Positions 14,869 to 23,829 of a stretch of DNA of 38,285 bases are shown here, piece after piece (the stretch's first letter is position 1; each line of letters starts with the position of its first letter). The position numbers and the translations under genes were made by a program. The stretch is from an uncultured Clostridia bacterium (lineage in GTDB: Bacteria; Bacillota; Clostridia; Oscillospirales; Ruminococcaceae). The stretch is from positions 1 to 38,285 of the forward strand of contig CANRAO010000016.1 in NCBI GenBank assembly GCA_947628615.1, given 5' to 3'. The notes under the pieces were generated by a model. That model worked only from the letters and a program-made list of their open reading frames with translations. It was not told where the DNA came from and did no database searches.

Positions 14869-16299
14869 CTATGCCTTTTGTGTTTCAGGAATTTTATTTA
14901 TTGATGGGGGAGGATTATCCAGCACGGCAACTGATTGACGATAAACCTTTGTGCTGAAAAGAATACACAAAAGAAGCGAAACAGTTTCAGCAATAGGGAA
15001 TGCGCTCCAGACTGCACTAAGCCCGAAAAGTTTCGATGTTACTATAGCAACCGGAATAAGTACTCCCACCTGACGTGCAATTGAAATTATAAGACTATAT
15101 ATGCCGTGTCCGAGAGCCTGGAATGCACTTATTATTATAATACAGAATCCCGCAGGAATAAAGCTGATAGAAATTATTCGCAAAGCAGGTATTCCGATCT
15201 TGAGCATTTGGTCAGAAGCATTGAAGAAGCTGAGCAGAATTTGAGGGATCGTCTGAAAGATTATCACACCCAGTGTCATATATGAAACTGAAATAATAAT
15301 TGCAAGTTTTAAAACTGAAATAATTCTGCTTTTATGCCTTGCACCGTAGTTGTATGCTACAATAGGTACAAGTCCGTTAGTAAGTCCGAATATAGGCATA
15401 AAGATAAAGCTTTGAAGCTTAAAGTAAATTCCTACGACAGATACTGCAGTCGGGGTGAAGCTGATGCAGATTTTGTTTAGCAGGTATGTCATAACAGAGG
15501 TTATTGACTGCATTATAATAGACGGAAATCCTACCGCATATATCTTCTTTATAATGCGAAAGGACGGTCTGAAGCCAATAAAATTTATATTAATCTCTTT
15601 GTTTTTAAATGTGTTAAATAGTAAACCTAGAATCATTGCAACGATTTGACCGAAAACTGTTGCGGTTGCAGCGCCTGCCACTCCCATTTTCGGAAAGCCA
15701 AATAATCCGAAAATCAGAATTGGGTCGAGTATTATGTTTATTATTGCGCCCGTGCCCTGCATAAACATACTGTATATTGTTTTTCCTGTTGACTGCAATA
15801 GACGTTCAAAGGTTACCTGCATAAATACTCCAAGCGAGATAACTGTTACAATTCTGAGATAGCTTACTCCATAAGCTATTATTTCCTTATTATCAGTCAT
15901 AGCTCTGAAAAAGAGACCTGAAAAGGAGAATCCTAAAATTGCAAATACTATATATGTGCAAAACGCAAGAAAAATTCCGTTTTTGGCTGAATCACTTGCT
16001 TCCTTGAACTTCTTTTCGCCCAGAGATTTAGATAAGAACGAGTTTATTCCGACGCCTGTTCCTGCGGCAAAGGCTATCATAAGACTTTGTATCGGAAATG
16101 CCATAGATACCGCTGTCAGTGCGTTTTCTGATATTTTTGCAACAAATATACTGTCTACTATATTATAAAGCGCCTGAACAAGCATTGAAATAACCATTGG
16201 CAGCGACATTGTTATCAGCAGCTTGTTTGTAGGCATTGTTCCCATCTTGTTTTCCTGAATCGGCGTTTCATTTTCAATTAATTCCGTTCTTTCCGACAT
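14869..16299 (-). CDS. MATE-family efflux transporter
   Basis: A 476-residue membrane protein with twelve predicted helices in two homologous halves. Typical MATE sequences are present: PMVISMLVQALYNIVDSIFV in helix 1 and AAGTGVGINSFLSKSLG in the loop after helix 2. Members export cationic drugs or metabolites by Na+ or H+ exchange; the substrate is unknown. AAAGGA precedes the ATG by 12 nt. It is divergent from the metY-like gene, and the two promoters share a 12-bp motif. It ends at the terminator shared with the Nudix gene. Confidence 0.93.
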   Translation of the reverse strand: MSERTELIENETPIQENKMGTMPTNKLLITMSLPMVISMLVQALYNIVDSIFVAKISENALTAVSMAFPIQSLMIAFAAGTGVGINSFLSKSLGEKKFKEASDSAKNGIFLAFCTYIVFAILGFSFSGLFFRAMTDNKEIIAYGVSYLRIVTVISLGVFMQVTFERLLQSTGKTIYSMFMQGTGAIINIILDPILIFGLFGFPKMGVAGAATATVFGQIVAMILGLLFNTFKNKEININFIGFRPSFRIIKKIYAVGFPSIIMQSITSVMTYLLNKICISFTPTAVSVVGIYFKLQSFIFMPIFGLTNGLVPIVAYNYGARHKSRIISVLKLAIIISVSYMTLGVIIFQTIPQILLSFFNASDQMLKIGIPALRIISISFIPAGFCIIIISAFQALGHGIYSLIISIARQVGVLIPVAIVTSKLFGLSAVWSAFPIAETVSLLLCILFSTKVYRQSVAVLDNPPPSINKIPETQKA

Positions 16300-16359
16300 C
16301 TATGTTTTCATTCCTTTCAATTTTCACCTTGTTATACTTCCTTATACACATATTCAAAT

Positions 16360-16388
16360 ATTATAGCACTATAAATTGTTTTTTGCAA
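16360..16388 (-). promoter_or_regulatory. Promoter of the MATE gene
   Basis: Minus strand: -35 TTGCAA (16383-16388), 17-bp spacer, -10 TATAAT (16360-16365). The spacer and -10 contain the palindrome TTATAG-CA-CTATAA at 16361-16374, plus-strand reading. Confidence 0.8.
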
Positions 16389-16529
16389 CGATTTGATTGT
16401 AAAAAATTTTGAATTGAAAAGTTTGGTTTTTTATTAAGGTATGATTTGTGCAACATTTATCAATATTACACACTAAACTTGTAGGAAAAGTATATTTTGC
16501 ACAAATATATTTAAAATGGAAAAAAGGTG

Positions 16530-16558
16530 TTGACAAAATCTGATTATAGTGCTATGCT
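16530..16558 (+). promoter_or_regulatory. Promoter of the metY-like gene
   Basis: TTGACA at 16530-16535, 17-bp spacer, TATGCT at 16553-16558. TTATAGTGCTAT at 16544-16555 matches the motif in the divergent MATE promoter. A second inverted repeat, ATTCATA...TATGAAT at 16567-16589, lies over the start region and could be an operator. Confidence 0.75.
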
Positions 16559-16622
16559 ATATATAAATTCATACTAATTATATATGAATAATATCAATTC
16601 TAAAGAAATGGGGTAATTTGAA

Positions 16623-17948
16623 ATGGCACAAAAAATAAACACAAAACTTAGAGAAAGAGAGCTTCGTTTTGAGACAAAGCAGCTCCATATCGGTCAGGAG
16701 GAGGCAGATCCTGCAACAGGCGCAAGGGCTGTACCGATTTATCAAACAACTTCATATGTTTTCGACAACAGCGACCACGCTCAGGCAAGGTTCGGGCTTG
16801 CTGATGCCGGTAACATTTACGGACGCTTGACAAATCCTACGCAGGAGGTTTTGGAAAAGAGACTGGCGGCTCTTGAGGGAGGCTCGGCAGGACTGGCGGT
16901 AGCGTCGGGTGCGGCAGCAATTACATATGCAATTCAGAATATTGCAGGTGCAGGCGATCATATCGTTTCTGCAAAGACGGTATACGGCGGTACATACAAT
17001 TTACTTGCGCATACATTAAAGGAGTTCGGGATCGAGACTACATTTGTTGACCCCGATGAAGGGGACGGTGTTTCAGTTTTTAAAAATGCGATAAAGGAAA
17101 ATACTAAGGCTATTTTTATCGAAACGCTGGGAAATCCGAACTCAAATATTGTCGACATTGACGCTTTGGCTGACTTAGCACACGAAAACGGAATTATTCT
17201 GATAGTAGACAACACATTCGGAACGCCCTATCTGATAAGACCAATAGAACACGGCGCAGATGTAGTTGTACACTCTGCGACAAAATTTATCGGAGGTCAC
17301 GGAACATCACTTGGCGGAATTATAGTTGAAAGCGGAAAAACCGATTGGAAAGTAAGTGGAAAATACCCAAGTATTTCAGAGCCATGCGACAGCTATCACG
17401 GCGTAGTGTTTGCAGACGCTGCCCCGAATGCAGCGTTTGTAACAAGAATAAGGGCGGTGCTTTTGCGTGATACAGGAGCCGCAATTTCACCTTTCAACGC
17501 ATTTTTACTTCTTCAGGGATTGGAAACCCTTTCACTTCGTGTTGAAAGGCACGTTGAAAATACACTTGCAGTTTTGGAATATTTAAAGTCGCAGCCGCTT
17601 GTTGAGAAAATCAACCACCCGTCAGTTGAGGAAAACGGATACAAAGAGCTTTATGATAAGTATTTCCCTAATGGAGGAGGTTCTATATTCACTATAGAAA
17701 TCAAGGGCGGAACAAATGAAGCTAAAAAATTCATTGACAATCTTGCTGTATTTTCGCTTCTTGCAAATGTTGCAGACGTTAAATCGCTGGCAATTCACCC
17801 TGCTACGACTACCCATTCACAGCTTAGCGAAAGCGAGCTTTTAGAGCAGGGTATCAAGCCGAACACAATTCGCTTTTCAATAGGAACAGAGAACATAGAC
17901 GATATTATTTACGACCTTGACGAGGCTTTTAGAGCAATTACAGAATAA
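16623..17948 (+). CDS. metY: O-acetylhomoserine sulfhydrylase (MetY)
   Basis: A 441-residue PLP enzyme of the Cys/Met metabolism family. It joins O-acetylhomoserine and sulfide (or methanethiol) to give homocysteine (or methionine) in the cytoplasm. The PLP lysine is Lys221 in [11 protein letters not shown]; other motifs are [18 protein letters not shown], and [16 protein letters not shown] near the end. The length and the insertion near [11 protein letters not shown] match MetY rather than shorter cystathionine gamma-synthases. The ribosome site is weak (GGGGT). It has its own promoter with two inverted-repeat motifs, so it is probably controlled by sulfur supply. It sits alone and ends at a strong terminator. 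Confidence 0.93.
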   Translation: MAQKINTKLRERELRFETKQLHIGQEEADPATGARAVPIYQTTSYVFDNSDHAQARFGLADAGNIYGRLTNPTQEVLEKRLAALEGGSAGLAVASGAAAITYAIQNIAGAGDHIVSAKTVYGGTYNLLAHTLKEFGIETTFVDPDEGDGVSVFKNAIKENTKAIFIETLGNPNSNIVDIDALADLAHENGIILIVDNTFGTPYLIRPIEHGADVVVHSATKFIGGHGTSLGGIIVESGKTDWKVSGKYPSISEPCDSYHGVVFADAAPNAAFVTRIRAVLLRDTGAAISPFNAFLLLQGLETLSLRVERHVENTLAVLEYLKSQPLVEKINHPSVEENGYKELYDKYFPNGGGSIFTIEIKGGTNEAKKFIDNLAVFSLLANVADVKSLAIHPATTTHSQLSESELLEQGIKPNTIRFSIGTENIDDIIYDLDEAFRAITE

Positions 17949-17975
17949 TAAATTTTAATCATATCTCTCATAAAT

Positions 17976-18010
17976 AAGTCCTGCACTAATAAATGTGCAG
18001 GACTTTATCT
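17976..18010. terminator. Bidirectional Rho-independent terminator
   Basis: AAGTCCTGCAC (17976-17986), loop of 8 nt, GTGCAGGACTT (17995-18005), T-rich on both strands. It lies between metY and the convergent GH51 gene. Confidence 0.9.
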
Positions 18011-18024
18011 TTATATAAGGTTTG

Positions 18025-19500
18025 CTAAATCTTGAATTTAAAGGCTGTTACAGAATGTGCAGGAAGAATAACCCTCAGCTTCTCTCCCTGAATCTCAAAG
18101 CCGTCATAATCAGCAATGCTGACAGTATTATTGTCAAAGCTGTTATATGAGTGGATTTCTGCATTTACAATTTGAGATGTTACGTCATTTATTTTGCCTT
18201 GCTCGGGGTCTATCAGCATTGTGCAGTCCTCGTCGAGAGAGCAGTTAGACATTGTCAGGAAAAATTCGCCGTCTTTTTTTGAAAGCGAATATGTTATCAT
18301 AGGAATAGTTTTATCCGCTTTTTCTAAGTCCGGTGCGGCAAGACTAGTTTTTACCAGTTCTGCGTCGTGGTGAGGAAGATACATCTTAAATATCTGCCAC
18401 GTCGGAGTTTTTACAAGGCGTTCTCCGTCGCTGAGAAGCACTGATTGAAGTACGTTCATCACCTGTGCGAGATTTGCCATAATGACCTTGTCTGAGTGAT
18501 TGTTGAATATATTAAGATTAATTGCTGCAGTTATAGCGTCACGCATAGTGTTCTGCTGATAAAGAAAGCCCGGATTTGTTCCCTCCTCAACGTCATACCA
18601 GCAGCCCCACTCGTCTACAATGAGTTTTATTTTACCCTCAGGGTCGTACTTGTTCATTATTGCACAGTGCTTTGTAATGATCTCTTCCATATACATTGCG
18701 GCAGAGATAGTATTATAATACTCGCTGTCGTCAAATGTTAGAGCAGAGCCTTTTTTAGACCAGTCGCCTGTAGGCAGGGTGTAGTAGTGAAGGGATATAG
18801 CCCCTGTATGCCACGCCTTTAGGTTCTGCATAATTGTTTCTGTCCAGTTATAGTCGTCAGCGTTAGGACCGCAGGCTATTTTTATCATATCAGGCGTACT
18901 GAAGTTTTTCGCAAAGGTTTCATATCTGCGGTATTCGTCAGCATAAGCCTCAGGACGCATATTACCGCCTCCGCCCCAGTTTTCGTTGCCTATGCCGAGA
19001 TATTTCAGTTTCCAAGGCCTTTCTCTGCCGTTTTCCTTTCTCTCGAGTGCATAAGGAGAGTTTCCGTCATAAGTTATGTATTCAAGCCAGCTTGCAAGCT
19101 CAGAAACGGTACCGCTTCCCAGATTGCCGGCAAGATAAGGCTCACAGCCGAGCTTTTCGCAGAGATCGAAAAATTCGTTTGTGCCGAAGCTGTTATCTTC
19201 GACAACACCGCCCCAGTTTGTGTTAAGTATAGGTCTGCGGTTTTTGCCCACGCCGTCGTGCCAGTGGTATTCGTCGGCAAAACAGCCGCCCGGCCAGCGA
19301 AGTACGGGGATCTCGATTTCTTTCAGTGCGTCTATTACATCGTTTCTAACTCCGTCAGTATTAAGAATAGGCGAATCCTTTCCTACAAATATACCATTAT
19401 ATATACATCTTCCCAAATGTTCTGAGAAATGACCGTATATCTCTTTGTTGATATGGCTTATAGTCTTTTCCCCATCGAATTTAAGATAAGCGGTTTTCAA
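18025..19500 (-). CDS. Alpha-L-arabinofuranosidase, glycoside hydrolase family 51
   Basis: A 491-residue GH51 enzyme with a TIM barrel and a C-terminal beta domain. The acid/base is Glu173 in GIGNENWG and the nucleophile Glu297 in [19 protein letters not shown] is another family motif. There is no signal peptide, so it cleaves arabinose from imported arabino-oligosaccharides in the cytoplasm. TTG 19500 was chosen because AAAGGA lies 9 nt upstream; a TTG at 19509 would sit right against that site. It follows a Gfo/Idh/MocA gene in the same direction by 18 bp, so they form an operon read from the promoter at 20567-20595. Confidence 0.95.
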   Translation of the reverse strand: MKTAYLKFDGEKTISHINKEIYGHFSEHLGRCIYNGIFVGKDSPILNTDGVRNDVIDALKEIEIPVLRWPGGCFADEYHWHDGVGKNRRPILNTNWGGVVEDNSFGTNEFFDLCEKLGCEPYLAGNLGSGTVSELASWLEYITYDGNSPYALERKENGRERPWKLKYLGIGNENWGGGGNMRPEAYADEYRRYETFAKNFSTPDMIKIACGPNADDYNWTETIMQNLKAWHTGAISLHYYTLPTGDWSKKGSALTFDDSEYYNTISAAMYMEEIITKHCAIMNKYDPEGKIKLIVDEWGCWYDVEEGTNPGFLYQQNTMRDAITAAINLNIFNNHSDKVIMANLAQVMNVLQSVLLSDGERLVKTPTWQIFKMYLPHHDAELVKTSLAAPDLEKADKTIPMITYSLSKKDGEFFLTMSNCSLDEDCTMLIDPEQGKINDVTSQIVNAEIHSYNSFDNNTVSIADYDGFEIQGEKLRVILPAHSVTAFKFKI

Positions 19501-19518
19501 ATCAGCCAATCCTTTCTG

Positions 19519-20508
19519 TTAGTATTTTACACCTGCCTGATTTAAACAGGTCTCCATAATTTTCATTATATCAAGGGTGTCTGAATGAGGGATAAGATTA
19601 CTTTCCAGCCTGCCCTCTCTTATGCACCTGTTGACTTCCTCAAATTCATACTCGTAGCCGTTGAATTTAAAAGGAAGTACTTGCTTATCAAGCACGTTTC
19701 CCATATCGTCATACAAGGTTGTTTCAGCAGTGCAGTGGAACCAGTTGCCCATAACTATCCTGCCTTTATCGCCAACGATTATCGCTTTGTTTTCGTCTTC
19801 AAAATCAAATCCGCAGAAGGTTATGCCGTAAGCGTCCTTGTATTTTAAAATTATGCTGTCATCAAAGTCGACATTTGTTTTGCCGAGATGTGAGTATGTA
19901 TGGATTTCTTCAGGGTGTGTACCCAAAAAAGCACTTACAAAAGTAATCGGATAAACGCCCAGATCAAGAATTGCCCCTCCGCCTAATTCTTTTATGAAAA
20001 GCCTGTCGGTTTTATCAAACGGCACTGCATTTGAAAAATCTGCTTTTATCATTTTGATCTTGCCGACTTTTCCGCTTTCTGCCCATTCTTTAGCCTTTCT
20101 GAAAGCAGGCTGACACTTTGTCCACATAGCCTCCATAAGGAACAGTTTCTTTTCCTTTGCTAAATCCATAAGCTCTTTAAATTCGCCGGCGTTAAGTGTA
20201 ACCGATTTTTCACAAAGAACGTGCTTTCCTGCGTTAAGGCACAGCTTTGTATTTTCAAAATGACAGCTCATAGGCGTTGCGATATATACAACGTCTATAT
20301 CGGGGTCTGATACAAGCTCTTCATAGCTTGAGTATGCCCTTTTTATTCCGTGACGTTTTGCAAAGTTCTCCGCTTTGTCTGACGAGCGTGAGGCAACAGC
20401 CAATAACTCCATATTGTTCTCTTCAATGTTTTCCATAAACTTCATAGCTTTAGCTGCCGTTTCGGCAATTTTTCCTGTGGCAAGAATACCCCAATTCAAT
20501 TTTTTCAT
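19519..20508 (-). CDS. Gfo/Idh/MocA-family oxidoreductase
   Basis: A 329-residue NAD(P)-dependent dehydrogenase of the Gfo/Idh/MocA family. The N-terminal Rossmann fold starts with WGILATGKIA, followed by HVLCEKSVTLN with the conserved Lys. The C-terminal domain has EAMWTKCQP and GGGAILDLGVYPI, as in the dihydrodiol dehydrogenase/xylose dehydrogenase-like branch. Such enzymes oxidise or reduce sugars and sugar derivatives. The neighbouring arabinofuranosidase suggests a pentose or related substrate, by inference only. ATG 20508 follows AAGGAG by 6 nt; the open frame continues upstream without a ribosome site. Confidence 0.92.
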   Translation of the reverse strand: MKKLNWGILATGKIAETAAKAMKFMENIEENNMELLAVASRSSDKAENFAKRHGIKRAYSSYEELVSDPDIDVVYIATPMSCHFENTKLCLNAGKHVLCEKSVTLNAGEFKELMDLAKEKKLFLMEAMWTKCQPAFRKAKEWAESGKVGKIKMIKADFSNAVPFDKTDRLFIKELGGGAILDLGVYPITFVSAFLGTHPEEIHTYSHLGKTNVDFDDSIILKYKDAYGITFCGFDFEDENKAIIVGDKGRIVMGNWFHCTAETTLYDDMGNVLDKQVLPFKFNGYEYEFEEVNRCIREGRLESNLIPHSDTLDIMKIMETCLNQAGVKY

Positions 20509-20566
20509 AGGCGTCTCCTTATTAATTATTAGAATATTTATCCTTAAAGTAATTTTATACATTTAA

Positions 20567-20595
20567 AGTATAGCTTAAATATTTTGAAGTGTCAA
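20567..20595 (-). promoter_or_regulatory. Promoter of the Gfo-GH51 operon
   Basis: Minus strand: -35 TTGACA (20590-20595), 17-bp spacer, -10 TATACT (20567-20572). The start lies about 50 bp upstream of the ATG at 20508. Confidence 0.85.
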
Positions 20596-20639
20596 CGGCA
20601 GAGAAGGAGTTTTAAATGTTAAAATCAGTTTTAGATTTC

Positions 20640-20668
20640 TTGAAAATCTTAGCGGAATATGATACAAT
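20640..20668 (+). promoter_or_regulatory. Promoter of the cysteine desulfurase-thiI operon
   Basis: TTGAAA at 20640-20645, 17-bp spacer, TACAAT at 20663-20668. It starts about 35 bp before the ATG at 20710. Confidence 0.78.
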
Positions 20669-20709
20669 AATCTACAAATGATTTTAGTTCTGTTCAGAGG
20701 TATTAAATA

Positions 20710-21855
20710 ATGATTTACTTTGATAATGCCGCAACAACAAAACCTTGCGATGAAGCGGTAAAAGCCGTGAGCGATGCTTTAAAAACAAATTGGTCTAATC
20801 CGTCAAGCCTGCACGGGCTTGGTCTTAAAGCGGAGCAGGCTGTAAATTCAGCACGGGAGATAATAGCAAAGTCTCTTGATACCGACAGCGAATGTATATA
20901 TTTTACGTCGGGGGCGACAGAGAGCAATAACCTTGCTATATTCAGTACGGCTAAGACGATTGGCAGACATAAAAAGAAAATAGTTACCACAGCAATAGAA
21001 CATCCGTCTGTTTTACAGCCGATAAAGTATCTTGAGGAAAATGGATTTGAGGCGGTTTATGTAAAGCCCGACAAATCAGGAGAGATAAATCCTGCAGATA
21101 TTGTTTCAGCGGTTGACGATAACACCTGCCTTGTTACCTGTCAGCTTGTAAATAACGAAACAGGATATATACTTCCTATCTCAAAGGCTTATAAGGCGAT
21201 AAAAAGACTTTACCCGAAGGTCATTACCCACTGCGACTGCGTTCAGGGCTTTATGAAGCTAAATGTTTCGGCAAACAGTCTTAATTCTGACCTTATCAGC
21301 TTAAGCGGACATAAGATTTACGGCCCCAAGGGAGTAGGGGCGTTATATGTGAAAAAGGGAGTAAGGGTACTTCCTGTAAACTTCGGCGGAGGACAGGAAA
21401 AGGGAGTGCGCTCGGGAACAGAGGCTGTACCCAACATAGCAGGTTTCGGAGTGGCTGTTGAGGCATTTTCCAAGAGTATAGATAAGCGGTATGAAAAGAT
21501 GTGCGAGTTGTCAAATTATCTCTTTAAGCAAACTGAAACGGTTGAGGGTGTAAAGGTAAATAAATTCAGCGAAAGCTCTCCGTATATAGCGAGCGTTACT
21601 GTGGATAATATAAAATCCGAGACTTTGCTCCATTATTTAGAGCAAAACGGTATCTACGTTTCAAGCGGTTCGGCTTGTTCAAAGGGTAAAAAGAGCGGCG
21701 TGCTTAAAGCGTTCGGTTATGATGACAGGGCAATTGATTCAACAATCAGGCTTAGCTTTTCGTATGAAAATAAAATGTCTGAGATAGATGAGTTTATTAA
21801 GCAGGTCAAAAATGCACAAGCAGAACTTGTAAAAATCGGTCAGAAAAGGAATTAA
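20710..21855 (+). CDS. Cysteine desulfurase, NifS/IscS-like
   Basis: A 381-residue class V aminotransferase-fold PLP enzyme that converts cysteine to alanine and holds the sulfur as a persulfide. PLP Lys202 is in LSGHKIYGPKG, and the persulfide Cys323 is in the loop SSGSACSKGK. The N-terminus IYFDNAATT is typical. GAGGT precedes the ATG. The thiI gene begins 4 bp after its stop, so its likely role is to feed sulfur to ThiI, like the NifZ-ThiI pair of Bacillus subtilis, rather than general Fe-S assembly; no iscU or iscR is near. Confidence 0.94.
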   Translation: MIYFDNAATTKPCDEAVKAVSDALKTNWSNPSSLHGLGLKAEQAVNSAREIIAKSLDTDSECIYFTSGATESNNLAIFSTAKTIGRHKKKIVTTAIEHPSVLQPIKYLEENGFEAVYVKPDKSGEINPADIVSAVDDNTCLVTCQLVNNETGYILPISKAYKAIKRLYPKVITHCDCVQGFMKLNVSANSLNSDLISLSGHKIYGPKGVGALYVKKGVRVLPVNFGGGQEKGVRSGTEAVPNIAGFGVAVEAFSKSIDKRYEKMCELSNYLFKQTETVEGVKVNKFSESSPYIASVTVDNIKSETLLHYLEQNGIYVSSGSACSKGKKSGVLKAFGYDDRAIDSTIRLSFSYENKMSEIDEFIKQVKNAQAELVKIGQKRN

Positions 21856-21859
21856 AGAT

Positions 21860-23038
21860 ATGAAAGAAATTATTTTGTGCAAATACGGCGAGATCGCTCT
21901 TAAAGGGCTGAATAAGCGAACCTTTGAGGACGTTTTGGTCAAAAACATAAAAAGAAGATTAAATCAGTTAGGCAAATTTCACTATACAAGGTCGCAGTCT
22001 ACTATTTATATAGAGCCTTTAGACGATAACGCTGATGTTGACAAAGCTATAGATAAGCTGAAAAAGGTGTTCGGAATCGCTAAGATCAGCCGAAGTATTG
22101 AGTGTGAAAAAAGTCTTGAGGGAATAAATAATACTGCTGTTCCGGCACTTGAGGATACTTTGCTGGGGGCAAGAACCTTTAAGGTCGAAACCAAGAGAGC
22201 GGACAAGACCTTTTATCTAAAATCGCCTGAGATCTCAAACGAGGTCGGCGGAATGATTTTAGACGCTTATCCTCATCTTGAGGTGGACGTGCATGCTCCT
22301 GATGTCGTTGTGCTTGTTGAAATAAGAGAGAATAACGCATATGTCAGCGCCGAAAAAATTGACGGGGCAGGCGGAATACCGATAGGTACTTCGGGCAGGG
22401 CAATGCTTCTTTTATCCGGCGGAATAGATTCTCCTGTTGCAGGATATATGATAGCAAAGCGGGGAGTAGTTCTTGACTGTATTCATTTTGAGTCGCCGCC
22501 GTATACTTCAGAGCGTGCTAAGCTAAAGGTCATAAAGCTGGCAGAGCGTATGGCTGAATACACAGGCAGAATAAAATTCCACTGCGTTCCTTTCACGAAA
22601 ATTCAGGAAGAGATAAAAAACAACTGTCCTGAGGAACTGTTCACTATAATAATGAGAAGACTTATGATGGAGATCGCAGACAAAATTTGCGAAAGAGACC
22701 GAATACAGTGCTTAGTCACGGGGGAGAGCATAGGTCAGGTCGCAAGCCAGACTATGTCTGCAATGGTGTGTACAGACGTTGTTGCAAACCGCCCTGTTTT
22801 CAGACCGCTTATAGGAATGGATAAGTCAGAGATAATTGCCGTTTCAAGAAAGATAGAAACCTTCGATATTTCAATAGAGCCTTATGAGGATTGCTGTACG
22901 GTGTTTACGCCAAAGCATCCCAAGACTAAGCCTAACATTAAAGACGTTGAAGCAGGTCAGGCGATGTTTGATTTTAAACCTTTGGTCGATGACGCAGTAG
23001 AGAATACATTCTGCGAGTTTATTGAAGCTAAAAGATAG
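21860..23038 (+). CDS. thiI: tRNA 4-thiouridine sulfurtransferase ThiI
   Basis: A 392-residue enzyme that adenylates and thiolates uridine 8 of tRNA. In order: an N-terminal ferredoxin-like segment (LCKYGEIALKGLNKRTFE), a THUMP domain at about 60-165, and the PP-loop ATP site at residues 186-191 (SGGIDS). GESIGQVASQT and EDCCTVFTPKHPKTKP follow. The C-terminal rhodanese domain of the E. coli enzyme is absent, as in most Firmicutes, so sulfur must come straight from the partner desulfurase encoded just upstream. AAAGGA precedes the ATG. No obvious terminator follows in the 250-bp gap. Confidence 0.95.
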   Translation: MKEIILCKYGEIALKGLNKRTFEDVLVKNIKRRLNQLGKFHYTRSQSTIYIEPLDDNADVDKAIDKLKKVFGIAKISRSIECEKSLEGINNTAVPALEDTLLGARTFKVETKRADKTFYLKSPEISNEVGGMILDAYPHLEVDVHAPDVVVLVEIRENNAYVSAEKIDGAGGIPIGTSGRAMLLLSGGIDSPVAGYMIAKRGVVLDCIHFESPPYTSERAKLKVIKLAERMAEYTGRIKFHCVPFTKIQEEIKNNCPEELFTIIMRRLMMEIADKICERDRIQCLVTGESIGQVASQTMSAMVCTDVVANRPVFRPLIGMDKSEIIAVSRKIETFDISIEPYEDCCTVFTPKHPKTKPNIKDVEAGQAMFDFKPLVDDAVENTFCEFIEAKR

Positions 23039-23049
23039 GTTTTTACTAT

Positions 23050-23157
23050 ATCAAACACACTATTAATTACAATGGTTTCTAATTGATTACAGCATAATAT
23101 TTTTCAATCTAAATACTGTCGATTTATACATTTTAAATACTATATATTGTGTTTGAT
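23050..23157. repeat. Widely spaced inverted repeat
   Basis: ATCAAACACA at 23050-23059 and TGTGTTTGAT at 23148-23157 are perfect inverted copies 88 bp apart, in the gene-free stretch 23039-23289. The interior is AT-rich. It might fold as a long hairpin at the end of the thiI transcript, or be chance. Confidence 0.35.
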
Positions 23158-23168
23158 GTCTGAATTTG

Positions 23169-23211
23169 GTTACAAAAAAGTTACAACAGCATTGATTGTT
23201 TTGGTTATAAT
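23169..23211 (+). promoter_or_regulatory. WalR-like box and -10 upstream of pncC-srtB
   Basis: GTTACA-AAAAA-GTTACA at 23169-23185; its complement is TGTAAC-TTTTT-TGTAAC, an exact fit to the WalR (YycF) consensus TGTWAH-N5-TGTWAH. PhoP-type boxes have a related form. A TATAAT at 23206-23211 lacks a good -35, and the box overlaps the place where the -35 should be, which is the layout of an activated OmpR-family promoter. The start would be about 70 bp before the pncC-like gene. Confidence 0.55.
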
Positions 23212-23289
23212 TACTTAACCTATTAGCAATAAATTCAATAAAATCAGAAAAATACTGTAAGATTTATATAAAAAAGAAGGTCGAAAAAG

Positions 23290-23829
23290 GTGCAATATAA
23301 CAAAAGTGACAAATCGGTAACAGAAAGTGTTGACATGCTTGCTGGAAGTGTAGTAAAATATTGTAGTAGCAAAGATTATACAATAAGTACGGCTGAAAGT
23401 CTCACGGGAGGAATGATAAGTAAGTTTATCACATCTGTTCCTGGAGCGTCGGAAATTTTTGAGCTGGGTGTGTGTTCCTATTCTGACAGGATAAAGAATA
23501 AGGTGCTCGGAGTTAAAAATGAAACGCTGTCAAAATATACTGCTGTCAGCAAACAGACAGCAGAGGAAATGTCAGCCGGTATCAAGAGCTTATCAAACAG
23601 TGATATTGCCGTTGCCGTAACGGGAGTTGCGGGGCCGAGCGGGGGAACTGATGAATGTCCCGTCGGAACGGTTTATGTTTCTGTTAGGTTTAAAGACAAG
23701 TGTCTTACAAAAAATCTGGAGCTTTATAAAAAGTATAATAATCTTTGCAGAGAGGACATAAGATTATTAACAACAAAAGAGGCTTTTGAAATGATTCTTG
23801 AGCTTACAAAGAAAGCTGAGGTAGTTTAA
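23290..23829 (+). CDS. pncC: CinA C-terminal domain protein / NMN amidohydrolase PncC
   Basis: A 179-residue protein made of the CinA C-terminal domain, which as PncC deamidates nicotinamide mononucleotide in the NAD salvage cycle. Motifs are AESLTGGMISKFITSVPGAS and VTGVAGPSGGTDECPVGTVYV. The N-terminal molybdopterin-like domain of full CinA is missing, as in PncC. GTG 23290 was chosen, with AGAAGG nine nt upstream. The stop is followed directly by the sortase ATG, so the two are co-transcribed. That pairing and the WalR-like box upstream put an NAD enzyme in a cell-wall operon, which is unexpected. Confidence 0.9.
   Translation: MQYNKSDKSVTESVDMLAGSVVKYCSSKDYTISTAESLTGGMISKFITSVPGASEIFELGVCSYSDRIKNKVLGVKNETLSKYTAVSKQTAEEMSAGIKSLSNSDIAVAVTGVAGPSGGTDECPVGTVYVSVRFKDKCLTKNLELYKKYNNLCREDIRLLTTKEAFEMILELTKKAEVV

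Noticed and set aside
16300-16622. Possible SAM or T-box riboswitch before metY
   Set aside because: Only about 55 bp separate the predicted transcription start from the start codon. No SAM-box or T-box core and no terminator are visible.
20616-20681. 21-codon frame with AAGGAG before the desulfurase gene
   Set aside because: The promoter of the desulfurase operon (20640-20668) lies inside it, so the main transcript starts after its ATG. No other plus-strand promoter is evident upstream.
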